This document shows positions 1 through 9,169 of a stretch of 38,141 bases of DNA, piece by piece; within the stretch, counting starts at the first letter, position 1, and every line of letters starts with the position of its first letter. The stretch comes from GCA-2746365 sp964651445. Lineage in GTDB: Bacteria > Pseudomonadota > Gammaproteobacteria > SZUA-229. Below the pieces are notes generated by a model. The model was not told where the DNA came from, did not search any database, and saw nothing but the letters and a program-made list of their open reading frames with translations. The stretch lies in NCBI GenBank assembly GCA_964651445.1, contig CAZYYW010000010.1, positions 1 to 38,141 of the forward strand. The letters run 5' to 3'. The position numbers and the translations under genes are program-made.

Positions 1-13
1 GCTTTTTTTGGTT

Positions 14-39
14 ACTTTTTTTAGCTGTAGAAAAAAAGT
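14..39. repeat. A/T-rich inverted repeat downstream of hda
   Basis: The arms ACTTTTTTT and AAAAAAAGT flank an 8-nt centre. The arms are almost pure A/T, so this is at best a weak bidirectional terminator for hda or for a gene left of the window. The rest of the first 125 bases shows no gene I can support. Confidence 0.3.
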
Positions 40-125
40 CACTCGCCGTAAAAGGTGAAACTCGCAGGTCAAATCAACAAAAATTCGTCAAGAATGAGTA
101 CAAACCTGCCTATCATGCAAAAGAA

Positions 126-833
126 TCACTCACCATCAAACACCGACTTCACCAAAGGAATGGTCAACCGCCGCTGCATTGCCATCGACGCCTTATCCAA
201 AACCGCCAATCGCTCAAACAAGCCAAACATATCTCTGGGATACCGCGCCATTAAATAATCCGCGACCTTCTCCGGTAATTCCAGACCACTTTGTCGAGCA
301 CGATAACTGAGCGCCTGATATTTTGCTTTATCGGAGAGACCTTGCAGATGGAACACCGGCCCCCAAGACAGGCGTGAACGTAGGTCCGGTAATTTCACAA
401 AGTTTTCATCGGGAGCCTTGGTGGATGCCAGCATCAAACAACCGTGGTTTTCTCGCACACGGTTAATCAAGTCAAACAATGCGGTTTCCCACTTTGTATT
501 ATTTAACCAAATTTCAATATCGTCTAAACATATCAATTCAATTTGCTCAAGGCCGTCAAAAATTTCGGCCGATTGATTTAATAATTCAGTTTGGGTGAGG
601 TAACAGACGGTACGTTTATTTTTGGCAGCTAGATTGCAACTGGCTTGCAGCAAATGACTTTTCCCAAGCCCATTGTCACCCCAGAAATATATTTGTTTTT
701 CACCATTGGCAGCAGCCATTTGTTGTGCCAGACCAACGGCGACTGTATTGTTTTCTGCGACAAAACTATCAAAGGTAAATAATTCGCTGGGTTCAAACCC
801 CAGTGGCAATTGCGGGTGTATTAGTGCGGGCAC
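126..833 (-). CDS. hda: DnaA regulatory inactivator Hda
   Basis: Hda is a DnaA-related AAA+ protein. With the DNA-loaded sliding clamp it stimulates hydrolysis of DnaA-bound ATP and so limits re-initiation of replication. The 235-aa protein starts with a clamp-binding motif (QLPLGF, residues 8-13), then has Walker A GDNGLGKS (52-59) and Walker B CLDDIE (about 102-107), followed by an AAA+ lid. The length is normal for Hda, and the DnaA DNA-binding domain is absent, which separates it from DnaA. The start is GTG at 833, ten bases after the stop of the upstream DUF2066 gene, so the two are probably co-transcribed. No strong Shine-Dalgarno is visible. The same hda/DUF2066/purM/purN order is known from Pseudomonas. 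Confidence 0.95.
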   Translation of the reverse strand: MPALIHPQLPLGFEPSELFTFDSFVAENNTVAVGLAQQMAAANGEKQIYFWGDNGLGKSHLLQASCNLAAKNKRTVCYLTQTELLNQSAEIFDGLEQIELICLDDIEIWLNNTKWETALFDLINRVRENHGCLMLASTKAPDENFVKLPDLRSRLSWGPVFHLQGLSDKAKYQALSYRARQSGLELPEKVADYLMARYPRDMFGLFERLAVLDKASMAMQRRLTIPLVKSVFDGE

Positions 834-843
834 GATGATGCCA

Positions 844-2163
844 TTAATAATTTAATTTGTAATGATAGAGTGCTGTCGGCGGTGCCTGTTCTACCGTTGG
901 CGGTTGGGCTATTGGCTGCTCCATACTATTCTGGCTTGGGATTTCCTGACTCGAAATTTGTTGATTCGACACAGCACCTTTGTCACTGTCGTTAACGTCT
1001 TGCTGGTCGCTGGCAATGTTGGATATAACCATTTGGTCATTGCCTTCATCTAAAACAACGCTGGTTTCTGCGACTGGAATGACAGCCGCTACATGTTCAG
1101 CGGGTGGAGTAGCCGCAAGCAACTCACCATCATTTTTAATCAGCTTTAAAAAATCGGCCTTACTGCTGCGCAGGGTAATTTCAAACGTTGCATTTTCACC
1201 ATCAACCATGAATGGCATTGCTGTTTCCACTGCACTTAAACCACGCAGATAATTTTCCAATTGTCGGTATCGCTCGATGGAGTGTACCGCCTGCACCCGT
1301 AACTGAACTGTCACTCGCTGTTGATTGTTTAGCGTGCTATGTATTGCAAAAACCACGCCCATAGCATCAGCCGCCTGATCGATGGCATTATTAAGCAACA
1401 GTTTGAAATCAGTGTCTTCGATATTCCAGTGTTTGTGGCCGCTTGCCATCAGTAAACTCCAGCTACTTTGCCATTTTTCACCATTCCAGCTCAAGCTACC
1501 AGCGAGTGCTGGACCATGACTATAACGTTTAGAGGCCATCAGAATAGGGTCTTCAAAACCACCCCGAATATCCGCAACTTTTAAAATTTTCTGGTCTTTT
1601 GCATCGAATAAAGGCCAGCGATGCGGGATGCCTCGCCGTAGTAGTGCATGTTCAGCAGACGATTTTAATAGCGACAGATCACCCTCTTTTAAAACATACT
1701 CGTTTCGACCATCTCTGACCGCCAGCCAGACAACCACATCAGTCCGGTGCTCGCCCCACACGGGAAAACCATTGTCGCGCAGGTATTTAGCCATCGCGCT
1801 GCCGTTATATTGTATTTTCAAGCGGTAGCTTAAAACCTCACCCTGTTCTGAAATCACCGGCGGATCAATGGGCACATAACTGTATTGTTTGACATAACGG
1901 CTGGCTGACGGCCGTTTTAGTGTATCCATTATTATGCTGTCACCCGCAATACGAATAAACACTTCATCCAGCCCTTCTTTAAATACCCGCCAGCGAATAT
2001 CGGCAGATTCATCGGCAACCAGCACTTCAACCGCATACAACGATGTGCCGGTATCCCGCCACGTATCTATGGGTACGTCTACAGCCAGTGCCATCTGGCT
2101 ATAGACACAGAATAAACTGATAAAAACGGCAATTTTCAATTGAGCAGCGATAACGTGGGACAT
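844..2163 (-). CDS. DUF2066 family exported protein
   Basis: About 439 aa if started at the ATG at 2163; a start at 2169 or 2226 is also open. I prefer 2163 because it gives a compact signal peptide: a basic/polar start, a hydrophobic stretch (IAVFISLFCVYSQ) and a cleavage site after ALA. The body fits the DUF2066 family, found beside hda and purM in many gammaproteobacteria and of unknown function. The last ~90 residues are a low-complexity Gln/Pro/Ser-rich tail, probably disordered. It is divergent from purM, with about 110 bp between the start codons, and lies directly upstream of hda on the same strand. No catalytic motif is apparent, so I assign no role beyond probable periplasmic location. 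Confidence 0.8.
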   Translation of the reverse strand: MSHVIAAQLKIAVFISLFCVYSQMALAVDVPIDTWRDTGTSLYAVEVLVADESADIRWRVFKEGLDEVFIRIAGDSIIMDTLKRPSASRYVKQYSYVPIDPPVISEQGEVLSYRLKIQYNGSAMAKYLRDNGFPVWGEHRTDVVVWLAVRDGRNEYVLKEGDLSLLKSSAEHALLRRGIPHRWPLFDAKDQKILKVADIRGGFEDPILMASKRYSHGPALAGSLSWNGEKWQSSWSLLMASGHKHWNIEDTDFKLLLNNAIDQAADAMGVVFAIHSTLNNQQRVTVQLRVQAVHSIERYRQLENYLRGLSAVETAMPFMVDGENATFEITLRSSKADFLKLIKNDGELLAATPPAEHVAAVIPVAETSVVLDEGNDQMVISNIASDQQDVNDSDKGAVSNQQISSQEIPSQNSMEQPIAQPPTVEQAPPTALYHYKLNY

Positions 2164-2272
2164 AAGCATGAGTATAAGTACGGGAAATTTGTGCGAATAA
2201 TGACAAACAAAAGTGTACAATAACACATCTTTTTACTATACCAAAAGCTGTTCAAATCAGCGCAGAAATTCG

Positions 2273-3328
2273 ATGTCTACCAAGCAATCTAGCAAGCCGT
2301 TTAAATCTCTCAATTACCGCGATGCTGGTGTCAATATTGATGCCGGCAACGAATTTGTTGAAAAAATAAAATCCAGTGTTGCCAGCACCAATCGGCCCGG
2401 TGTTATGGGCAGTCTTGGTGGCTTCGGTGGTTTGTTTGAATTGCCCGAAAATTACCAGCAACCGGTTTTAGTCTCCGGCACTGACGGTGTTGGCACCAAG
2501 TTAAAACTCGCCATCGAGCTAAATAAGCACGATACCATCGGCATCGATCTGGTGGCCATGTGCGTCAACGACATTCTGGTATTGGGCGCTGAGCCGCTGT
2601 ATTTTCTGGATTATTATGCCACCGCGGAATTAGATGCTGATATCGCTGCCAGCGTTGTTGCTGGCATTGCAAACGGCTGCCGTCAATCGAATGCGGCTTT
2701 AATCGGCGGTGAAACGGCTGAAATGCCCGGCATGTATAACAAGGGTGATTACGACCTCGCTGGTTTCTGCGTCGGCGTCGTTGAGAAACAGAAAATCATT
2801 GATGGCTCTAAAGTGAAAGCCGGTGATGCCATGATCGCCATCGCCTCCAGTGGCCCACATTCCAATGGTTATTCTTTGGTGCGAAAAATTATAGAGGTTA
2901 GCAAGGCCGATCTCAACGCAAGCTTTGCGGGCAACAATCTCACTCTCGGTGAGGCGCTGCTGGCACCGACTAGAATTTATGTCAAAGCCGTCCACACATT
3001 ACTAAAAACCTTTGATATTCACGCCATGGCGCACATTACCGGCGGCGGTTTACTGGAAAACATTCCTCGCGTGCTGCCAGAAAACGCTCAGGCAGTGGTA
3101 GACACTAACAGTTGGCAATTGCCCGATATTTTCCAGTGGTTACAAGACAATGGCAATGTTGAAATAAATGAAATGTACCGTACTTTTAACTGTGGCGTAG
3201 GCATGGTACTGATTGTGAACAACGATGATGCCGCAGCTATAGTCTCCATGCTCAACCAAAACCAAGAAACGGCTTGGCAGTTAGGCCGCATAGAAAATGG
3301 CGATAAAGATCAGGTGGTTTTCGGATAA
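2273..3328 (+). CDS. purM: Phosphoribosylformylglycinamidine cyclo-ligase (AIR synthetase)
   Basis: Fifth step of de novo purine synthesis: ATP-dependent ring closure of FGAM to AIR, in the cytosol. The 351-aa protein begins with the family's N-terminal SLNYRDAGVNIDAGN and carries the ATP-binding GTDGVGTK loop (69-76) and GGETAEMPGMY (about 143-153). An in-frame start exists at 2213, but the ATG at 2273 gives the standard length and N-terminus; the extra 20 residues match nothing in the family. purN follows after 51 bp. I found no recognisable purine-repressor operator in the 110-bp divergent spacer, by eye only. Confidence 0.97.
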   Translation: MSTKQSSKPFKSLNYRDAGVNIDAGNEFVEKIKSSVASTNRPGVMGSLGGFGGLFELPENYQQPVLVSGTDGVGTKLKLAIELNKHDTIGIDLVAMCVNDILVLGAEPLYFLDYYATAELDADIAASVVAGIANGCRQSNAALIGGETAEMPGMYNKGDYDLAGFCVGVVEKQKIIDGSKVKAGDAMIAIASSGPHSNGYSLVRKIIEVSKADLNASFAGNNLTLGEALLAPTRIYVKAVHTLLKTFDIHAMAHITGGGLLENIPRVLPENAQAVVDTNSWQLPDIFQWLQDNGNVEINEMYRTFNCGVGMVLIVNNDDAAAIVSMLNQNQETAWQLGRIENGDKDQVVFG

Positions 3329-3346
3329 GCCATTCGGATAAACGAC

Positions 3347-3382
3347 AGTGACGCATAAGCATAGTGACGCATAAGCACAGTG
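3347..3382 (+). repeat. 16-bp tandem repeat at the purM-purN junction
   Basis: Two units of agtgacgcataagca(t/c) (3347-3362 and 3363-3378) and the first four bases of a third. The third partial unit supplies the GTG start of purN. It looks like a slippage duplication; any effect on purN translation is unknown. Confidence 0.75.
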
Positions 3383-4051
3383 AAAGGAAATACAGCTTCA
3401 CTTGTCATCCTGATTTCTGGTTCTGGCAGTAATTTGCAGGCAATCATCGATGCCATTAAAAACAAAGAACTCAATGCCGAAATAAAAGCGGTCATCAGTA
3501 ATCAAGAAAACACTTTTGGTCTGCAACGCGCAAGCGATGCCAATATTAATACCCACGTTATAAAACACAGCGATTTTTCTAGCCGCGAATCTTTTGATCA
3601 GGCGATGATAAAAATTATCACGCCACTAAAACCTGATCTAGTGGTACTTGCCGGTTTCATGCGAATTTTAAGCAATCACTTCATCGAGCAGTATCTGGGA
3701 CGGCTGATCAATATTCACCCTTCCTTGCTGCCTAAATACAAGGGTCTGAATACGCACCAGTTAGCCATTGATAATCACGATACTGAACACGGCGCCAGCG
3801 TGCATTATGTGAGTTACGAACTTGATAGCGGCCCTGTTGTCATACAGGCAACTATTTCTGTTGCAGCCGACGATACCGCCGATACGCTAGCAGCAAGGGT
3901 ATTAGCAGCCGAGCACAAAATATACCCGCTGGCGATACAGATGATTTGCCAGCGGCGACTAACATTTGTTGATAACCAATTAAAGCTTGATAATAGATTG
4001 CTGCCTAAGCCTTTACAATGGCCTTTACAGCAGAAAATAAACAGCTTATAA
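3380..4051 (+). CDS. purN: Phosphoribosylglycinamide formyltransferase (GAR transformylase)
   Basis: Transfers the formyl group of 10-formyl-THF to GAR, the third step of purine synthesis. The 223-aa protein has the N-terminal GSGSNLQ loop (14-20) and the catalytic set Asn111 and His113 (NIHPSLLPKYKG) and Asp149 (ELDSGPVV), matching the Asn-His-Asp triad of PurN. It starts with GTG at 3380, inside a 16-bp tandem repeat. The C-terminal 15-20 residues are variable and lysine-rich, as is common. It is co-directional with purM; the DUF3108 gene starts eight bases after its stop. Confidence 0.96.
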   Translation: MKGNTASLVILISGSGSNLQAIIDAIKNKELNAEIKAVISNQENTFGLQRASDANINTHVIKHSDFSSRESFDQAMIKIITPLKPDLVVLAGFMRILSNHFIEQYLGRLINIHPSLLPKYKGLNTHQLAIDNHDTEHGASVHYVSYELDSGPVVIQATISVAADDTADTLAARVLAAEHKIYPLAIQMICQRRLTFVDNQLKLDNRLLPKPLQWPLQQKINSL

Positions 4052-4059
4052 CGACAATA

Positions 4060-5066
4060 ATGATAACCACTAAAATACATCATCGCTTTAAATACTACCG
4101 GCAATGCCTGCTGGTTTTGTGCGGCATGCTATTTTCACCATACANNNNNNNNNNNNNNNNNNNNNNNNNNNNNNNNNNNNNNNNNNNNNNNNNNNNNNNN
4201 NNNNNNNNNNNNNNNNNNNNNNNNNNNNNNNNNNNNNNNNNNNNAAATACTACCGGCAATGCCTGCTGGTTTTGTGCGGCATGCTATTTTCACCATACAT
4301 TTTTGCCACACAAGCCTCGGTTACACAGGCCTTAGTTACACAGACTTTGGTCGCACAGGCTTTGCCCGAATTCAACGCCCGATATGCCATTCAAAAGTTT
4401 GATATGAAACTGGCAGAAGCGCATTACCAACTGTCCTATACCGAGCGTGGTTATAAGTTCACCCAGAACACAAACCTGTATGGTTTTGCCAGCCTGTTTG
4501 CCAACGACAGTATCTCTGCCGTTAGTTACATTGATAAAAGTGGCGATAATTTATTGCTGACAAAACATCGTTATATTCAGACAGGTCGCGAAGAAAACAG
4601 AAATGAAGACATTGATATTTTGTGGCAAACACATAAAAACACACTGCGCGGTAAAGTGACTGGTGTTGTTCGCAGCAAAGCAATAGAACATCATGTCGAC
4701 GCCGAAATATGGGACGTTCTTTCTTTCCAGATTCCACTGATGACCGAAGCCAGTGAAAATATCAAACAATATCCTTACCAAGCGATACTAAAAGGTGAAA
4801 TAAACGACTATAACTTTGTCTTAGCCGCCGTCAAAACCATTACTTTTGCAGGCAATGACTATAAAAGCTTACAGCTGATTCGCACTGACCCAAACCGAGA
4901 CCGGCAGTTACACATCTGGTTAATCCCGGCATTACACAACATCCCCTACCTCATCGTAAATTACCGTGATGGTAAAGAGCACTCACGAGGCCAACTGGAA
5001 AGCGTTAACTTCAATAATGAAGTAAGCTACACTGAACAACTATTTGACAACGATGACGACTACTAA
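4060..5066 (+). CDS. DUF3108 exported protein, interrupted by an assembly gap
   Basis: As assembled, the gene is broken by 100 N at 4145-4244. Bases 4090-4144 and 4245-4299 are identical (55 bp). Removing the N block and one copy joins the frames exactly: ATG at 4060, 852 bp, 283 aa. The joined N-terminus is a signal peptide (basic HHRFKYYR, hydrophobic CLLVLCGMLF, Ala-rich end). The mature part begins with an imperfect 5-residue tandem (VTQAL VTQTL VAQAL) and continues as a DUF3108-like domain, a family often found beside purN in gammaproteobacteria and predicted to be periplasmic. Its function is unknown. The 3' end overlaps darP by 14 bp, which suggests translational coupling. The upstream in-frame start at 4018 lies inside purN and is less likely. 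Confidence 0.75.
4145..4244. other. Scaffold gap (100 N) with 55-bp overlapping flanks
   Basis: Exactly 100 N, flanked by identical 55-bp sequences (4090-4144, 4245-4299). This pattern means two contigs sharing one k-mer were scaffolded apart. It is an assembly artefact, not a biological repeat, because collapsing it restores one open frame. Confidence 0.9.
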
Positions 5067-5604
5067 CGACAATAAAGAGAAAGAGAAAGCGGAAGCACCG
5101 TTATACGATGGCCCGAGTAAATCCCAGCTAAAACGTGATAGCCAACACTTGATTGATGTGGGTGAAGAGCTATTAAAACTTTCGCAGGAAGACATTCACT
5201 CTTTACAGCTACCAGAAGAGCTCAATCAAGCCATTGTCACTGCCTTAAAGATAAAGTCCAGAAGCGGCCTGAAAAGACAGCGTTTATACATCGGGAAATT
5301 ATTACGCAGTATGGAAAACGACGGCATAGAGTTACAACTAAGAAAAATACAGCACCGCCACGATACCAATACAGCGCATTTCAAACGTCTGGAAAAATGG
5401 CGAGACAGTTTGATAGACAACGACAAGAACATCCTCAATCAGGTGATCGTACATTTTCCTGAAATCGACAGACAACACATCAATCAATTGATTCGCGCTG
5501 CTCAGCGGGAAAAGCAGAACAATAAACCACCGGCAGCTTCCCGTAAGTTATTTAAATATCTGCGCGATTTAGAGGACGAAAAAAAATCTGCCGTTTCAAC
5601 ATAA
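5053..5604 (+). CDS. darP: Ribosome biogenesis factor DarP (YjgA, DUF615)
   Basis: A small, highly charged protein that in E. coli associates with late 50S ribosomal precursors. From the ATG at 5053 it is 183 aa; a TTG three codons upstream is less likely. The family signature is visible: PSKSQLKRDSQHL near the N-terminus, LPEELNQAI, then RQRLYIGKLLR (about residues 71-81), and a basic C-terminal helical part ending in RKLFKYLRDL. The start codon lies inside the last codons of the DUF3108 gene. In Pseudomonas yjgA sits between tldD and pmbA; neither of those is in this window, so the gene has been relocated relative to that arrangement. Confidence 0.9.
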   Translation: MTTTNDNKEKEKAEAPLYDGPSKSQLKRDSQHLIDVGEELLKLSQEDIHSLQLPEELNQAIVTALKIKSRSGLKRQRLYIGKLLRSMENDGIELQLRKIQHRHDTNTAHFKRLEKWRDSLIDNDKNILNQVIVHFPEIDRQHINQLIRAAQREKQNNKPPAASRKLFKYLRDLEDEKKSAVST

Positions 5605-5634
5605 TCATTCCAACATAGCCATTCCAACATAAAC
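5595..5634 (+). repeat. Short tandem repeat after darP
   Basis: Three imperfect 13-14-bp units of the type ttc(c)aacataa/g-cca overlap the darP stop region. They resemble the slippage-type repeats at purM/purN and in the DUF3108 gene. Confidence 0.5.
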
Positions 5635-5735
5635 GGCTTATGCTAAGCGCGTATGTTAGGATCAATTTCATTACCAAGCTCAATCTTATAAACTCACCTC
5701 AATAATAAAGACACAACGAGAATCTGGATTGCAAT

Positions 5736-7034
5736 ATGCCACTGCCCATAGAAAACATCCCTGAACGTTATGCTATGGCGAATGAGCTACATTCGCGCCC
5801 TTTCCCGACCCTTACCGCGCCTTGCCAAGCCCTGCATATTGCCATTATGCGACCCGCTGGCATGGAGCAGGATTTCCGCGACCACCTGCTGGCTTTGCTC
5901 GATCGCTTTGGCGCTCAGCATCCAGCTGCCGAAGCACGGTATTACTCTGGCCAGGTAGGTCGCGCCCTGCTCAAATGGGAAATGCATACTGAATTTACCA
6001 CCTATACCTTGTTCACTGAAGGTCTCTCCGAGCCGCCTTTTGGTGATCAACTTTTCGAATCATTCCCGACAGACTGGCTAAAAGAAGTACCAGGAAAATT
6101 GGTATCTTCGATCATCATCCGGGTTGAGCAAATTGAAAGCGATGCACTGGCAGGCTTCATTTCCCAACACTTGCCACAATGGTTCAATCCGGAAAGCCTC
6201 GCAGTCGCATCGGTGAATGATGGCACAGCCGTTGTCGCGAGTGACTTCCGACTTGATGAAAATGGGCATTCACGTTTTGTGGTGCTGGCTAATGGCGAAG
6301 CCGGACCACGTCGTCTGGGTCGTATTGTGCAACGTCTGCTAGAGATCGAAACCTATAAGTCGATGTCCATGCTGACACTTTCAGTGGCACGGGACGTCAA
6401 CGCGCAGCTTGCAAGTATCGAACACGAACTCTCAGCGCTAGTGGAGAACATGTCATCGACAGTGGCGGATAATGCCACCAAAACGCTCGACAAACTGCTG
6501 CACCTATCAGCACAAATCGAAGTTTTATCAGCCGCTTCCACCTTCCGTTTCAGCGCAGCCACCGCGTATAGTGCATTGGTCAACCAGCGCATTAATATTT
6601 TGCGGGAAACCCGAATCAGCAATAAACAATTGTTCTCAGAATTCATGGTTCGTCGCTACGAACCGGCTATTCGCAATTGCCGCGTCGCCGAAGATCGCAT
6701 GCGTGACATTTCCATACGCGCAGAACGTGCCGCGAACCTCTTACGCACCCGCGTGGATGTTGCAATGTCAAACCAGAACAATGAACTTCTACACCGTATG
6801 GAACAACGTGCAGCTTTGCAAATGCGTCTACAAGAAACGGTTGAAGGACTTTCAGTGGTCGCCATCAGCTACTACGGCGTATCACTAGCAACTTACCTAT
6901 TTGCACCCGGCGCTGAAGCTTTGACGCTTTCTGACACCTATTTAAGCGCATTTTTAACTGTCCCAGTTGTGCTCGCTGTCTGGCTTATGGTGCGCCGCAT
7001 TCGTCGTCGGGCAAGTCGAACCAGCGAAAAATAA
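5736..7034 (+). CDS. DUF3422 family membrane-anchored protein
   Basis: A 432-aa protein opening with the diagnostic RYAMANELHSRPFP sequence of DUF3422, a proteobacterial family of unknown function. The first ~230 residues are a soluble globular domain. Residues ~240-370 look helical and coiled-coil-like, rich in Leu, Ala, Arg and Glu. The C-terminus has two hydrophobic segments (AISYYGVSLATYLFAPG and AFLTVPVVLAVWLMV), then a strongly basic tail (RRIRRRASR) that should lie in the cytoplasm. It is monocistronic by spacing: 131 bp after darP and convergent with the antiporter gene. No catalytic residue can be argued from sequence. Confidence 0.85.
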   Translation: MPLPIENIPERYAMANELHSRPFPTLTAPCQALHIAIMRPAGMEQDFRDHLLALLDRFGAQHPAAEARYYSGQVGRALLKWEMHTEFTTYTLFTEGLSEPPFGDQLFESFPTDWLKEVPGKLVSSIIIRVEQIESDALAGFISQHLPQWFNPESLAVASVNDGTAVVASDFRLDENGHSRFVVLANGEAGPRRLGRIVQRLLEIETYKSMSMLTLSVARDVNAQLASIEHELSALVENMSSTVADNATKTLDKLLHLSAQIEVLSAASTFRFSAATAYSALVNQRINILRETRISNKQLFSEFMVRRYEPAIRNCRVAEDRMRDISIRAERAANLLRTRVDVAMSNQNNELLHRMEQRAALQMRLQETVEGLSVVAISYYGVSLATYLFAPGAEALTLSDTYLSAFLTVPVVLAVWLMVRRIRRRASRTSEK

Positions 7035-7073
7035 TTGTAACTGCTCAGCGTGTCAGATTAGTAAGAATACAGG

Positions 7074-8240
7074 TTAGTCCATCCGATTCTTAGCCGTTGT
7101 TGAAATCGGTGTTGGATAACGATGCACCACCCAATAGGTTGACAGCACAAAACTAACGATGACGACCATCTGAATCAGGTACGAAGCACGCTGGTCAATA
7201 ACACCAACCGCCAATGCGCTGTAGGACACCAACAGGGAAAATTCACTGCCCTGCCCTAACCGCGTTCCCAACTCCATCGATAATTTTTTGTCTTCACCAA
7301 TTAGCTGAAACCCCTGTTTGAAAACCAATGGTTTCATGATGACAATAAGCACCGCAATGACAATACCTGCCAGCAACACCTGTTGTGTAACAAGGTAGTT
7401 AAATTGCGCACCAATGGAAAAGAAAAATAGTATCAGGAAAAAATCACGTAATGGTTTTAACTGCTCGGAGACAGCTACCGATACTGGCGATGATGCAAAA
7501 GCAACGCCCGCAATGAAGGCTCCCATTTCATACGATAGGCCAATCGCTTCAGCGACACCCGCACCTAACATACCCCAGCCTAATGCCAGCAGGAAGGTAT
7601 ATTCCTGAATAATATCGAAACGCAAGAAAAGGTGGTTAATCACATATCGCACCAGAAAATAGGCAACCACGGCAAGCGCTATCAACTTAACAAATAAAAA
7701 TGCGATAGTCAGCGAAACATTTTCACCGAGGCCGCCAGTCAATATGACAATTAACAAGATGGCGATAACATCTTGCATTAATAAAACACTGGTCATCATT
7801 TCACCGGTATGGCGATGATGTAGGGCTGTCGTCGGAATGAGTTTAAGACTAATGATAGTGCTGGAAAACATCAGCGCTGCACCAATAATAAGGCTCTCAA
7901 TAAAGCCGAAACCAAACGCCATAGCTGCTGCTGCCGTTACTACCAGAAACACTAGACTGGTTAGTAAAGTGACGATCGCTGTCTTACTAAAAAGGTGGTA
8001 CAGACGATCCGGCTTTAAATTAATGCCCAGTAGGTATAACAATAAAATCACACCAATGTGCGATAACTCTTCGATGTGCTCGGGATTTTTTATTAGACCG
8101 AAGCCCCACGGGCCGGCAACAATACCTAAACCAATATAGGCAAGAATAACCGGCTGTTTGAGATACAAAAAGACCGTGGCAAAAAATGCTGCGCCGGCAA
8201 ATATCAAAACAAACTGAAATATTATATTTTGAAATTCCAT
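7074..8240 (-). CDS. CPA2-family cation:proton antiporter (KefB/KefC-like transmembrane domain)
   Basis: A 388-aa, very hydrophobic inner-membrane protein with about 12-13 segments, of the monovalent cation:proton antiporter-2 type. It shows family motifs FSSTIISLKL, LLMQDVIAILL (the transport-site Asp) and YEMGAFIAGVAFASSP. It ends 15-20 residues after the last membrane segment, so it has no cytosolic RCK/TrkA-N domain and cannot be gated by glutathione conjugates in the KefC manner. The substrate (K+ or Na+) cannot be decided from sequence. The ATG is at 8240; the nit gene ends 40 bp upstream, so co-transcription is likely. The 3' end converges on DUF3422 with no obvious terminator hairpin. 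Confidence 0.9.
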   Translation of the reverse strand: MEFQNIIFQFVLIFAGAAFFATVFLYLKQPVILAYIGLGIVAGPWGFGLIKNPEHIEELSHIGVILLLYLLGINLKPDRLYHLFSKTAIVTLLTSLVFLVVTAAAAMAFGFGFIESLIIGAALMFSSTIISLKLIPTTALHHRHTGEMMTSVLLMQDVIAILLIVILTGGLGENVSLTIAFLFVKLIALAVVAYFLVRYVINHLFLRFDIIQEYTFLLALGWGMLGAGVAEAIGLSYEMGAFIAGVAFASSPVSVAVSEQLKPLRDFFLILFFFSIGAQFNYLVTQQVLLAGIVIAVLIVIMKPLVFKQGFQLIGEDKKLSMELGTRLGQGSEFSLLVSYSALAVGVIDQRASYLIQMVVIVSFVLSTYWVVHRYPTPISTTAKNRMD

Positions 8241-8280
8241 AGCGGTTTTGTTAAGGAAGCTCTAAGCGTTACTAAATGGA

Positions 8281-9111
8281 CTATTTTACTGAGAAAGCAC
8301 ACTCAAATTTTTTGTGCTTTAATGCCGGAAACATTTTTCGAGTATGTTCAAGTTTGTTCAGGTCAATATTCGCCACCACTACACCTGCACCATGCGGCAA
8401 ACGGTTTAATATCTGACCCCAGGGATCAACGATCATACTGTCACCGTGCGTCTCTCGACCGCCAACATGATAACCACCTTGGTCGGCAGCAATCATAAAT
8501 GTAAGGTTTTCTATGGCACGTGAACGCAGTAAAGATTCCCAGTGAACGCGCCCCGTGAGGCTGGTAAAAGCCGAGGGCAAAACACAGATTTCCATTTCTT
8601 GCTCCACCATGGCGCGAAACAGTTCGGGAAAACGCAGGTCATAACAAACCGCTAATCCCAGTCGCCCAAAAGGTGTGTCCACCACTTTAATACAGTCACC
8701 GGCTACAATGGTTTCTGATTCCGTATAACTTTCATTACTGGCTTCGATGGTGACATCAAACAGGTGAATTTTGTCGTAGCGGGCAACAACTTCGCCTTGT
8801 GGATTGAATAATAAGCAAGCGGCATAAACTTTTCCGGCTTCTTTAGAACGCAGCGGAATAGTGCCACCGACCAACCAGATGTTATATTTAACAGCCAACT
8901 CTTTCAGGTAGTCCTGCAATAAGCCACTGCCAAAATCTTCCGCAATTTTAACTTTATCATTTTCAGACATGCCCATAATGGCAAAATTTTCCGGCAACAC
9001 AATTAGCTTAGCCTCTTGCTGAACAGCGATTTTTATTAACTTTTCAGCCTCAGCCAGATTTGCTTTCACATTGGGACCGGATGCCATCTGTATTGCAGCA
9101 ACTTTACTCAC
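8281..9111 (-). CDS. Nitrilase-superfamily carbon-nitrogen hydrolase (Nit1/NadC-type amidase)
   Basis: A Glu-Lys-Cys hydrolase of 276 aa. The catalytic residues are all present: Glu41 (LPENF), Lys114 (YDKIHLFD) and Cys156 (CYDLRFPE). The pattern most resembles the Nit branch next to yhdP/tldD in gammaproteobacteria, whose eukaryotic relatives are deaminated-glutathione amidases. That substrate is an inference from family, not read from sequence. I choose the GTG at 9111 (M-S-K-V-A-A-I-Q); a TTG sits one codon upstream. A Shine-Dalgarno GGGAG lies about eight bases before. A MITE remnant lies at 9170-9208 upstream. Confidence 0.88.
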   Translation of the reverse strand: MSKVAAIQMASGPNVKANLAEAEKLIKIAVQQEAKLIVLPENFAIMGMSENDKVKIAEDFGSGLLQDYLKELAVKYNIWLVGGTIPLRSKEAGKVYAACLLFNPQGEVVARYDKIHLFDVTIEASNESYTESETIVAGDCIKVVDTPFGRLGLAVCYDLRFPELFRAMVEQEMEICVLPSAFTSLTGRVHWESLLRSRAIENLTFMIAADQGGYHVGGRETHGDSMIVDPWGQILNRLPHGAGVVVANIDLNKLEHTRKMFPALKHKKFECAFSVK

Positions 9112-9169
9112 CAATTATTCTCCCACTTATTATTGTATTTCATCACTAAATATACATTAGTATTATTTT

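Noticed and set aside
55..258. Plus-strand 67-aa ORF over the start of the window
   Set aside because: Runs antisense into hda with no domain or RBS; shadow of hda.
789..802. tRNA T-loop-like ggttcaaacccc
   Set aside because: Lies inside the hda coding sequence; no acceptor, D or anticodon arms around it.
2213..2272. Longer purM start
   Set aside because: Adds 20 residues without family similarity; ATG 2273 gives the standard PurM N-terminus.
4018..4059. Upstream in-frame start for the DUF3108 gene
   Set aside because: Lies inside purN and would bury the signal peptide; ATG 4060 is the natural start.
4090..4299. 55-bp direct repeat as a biological repeat
   Set aside because: Flanks an exact 100-N block and its collapse restores the reading frame, so it is a scaffold overlap.
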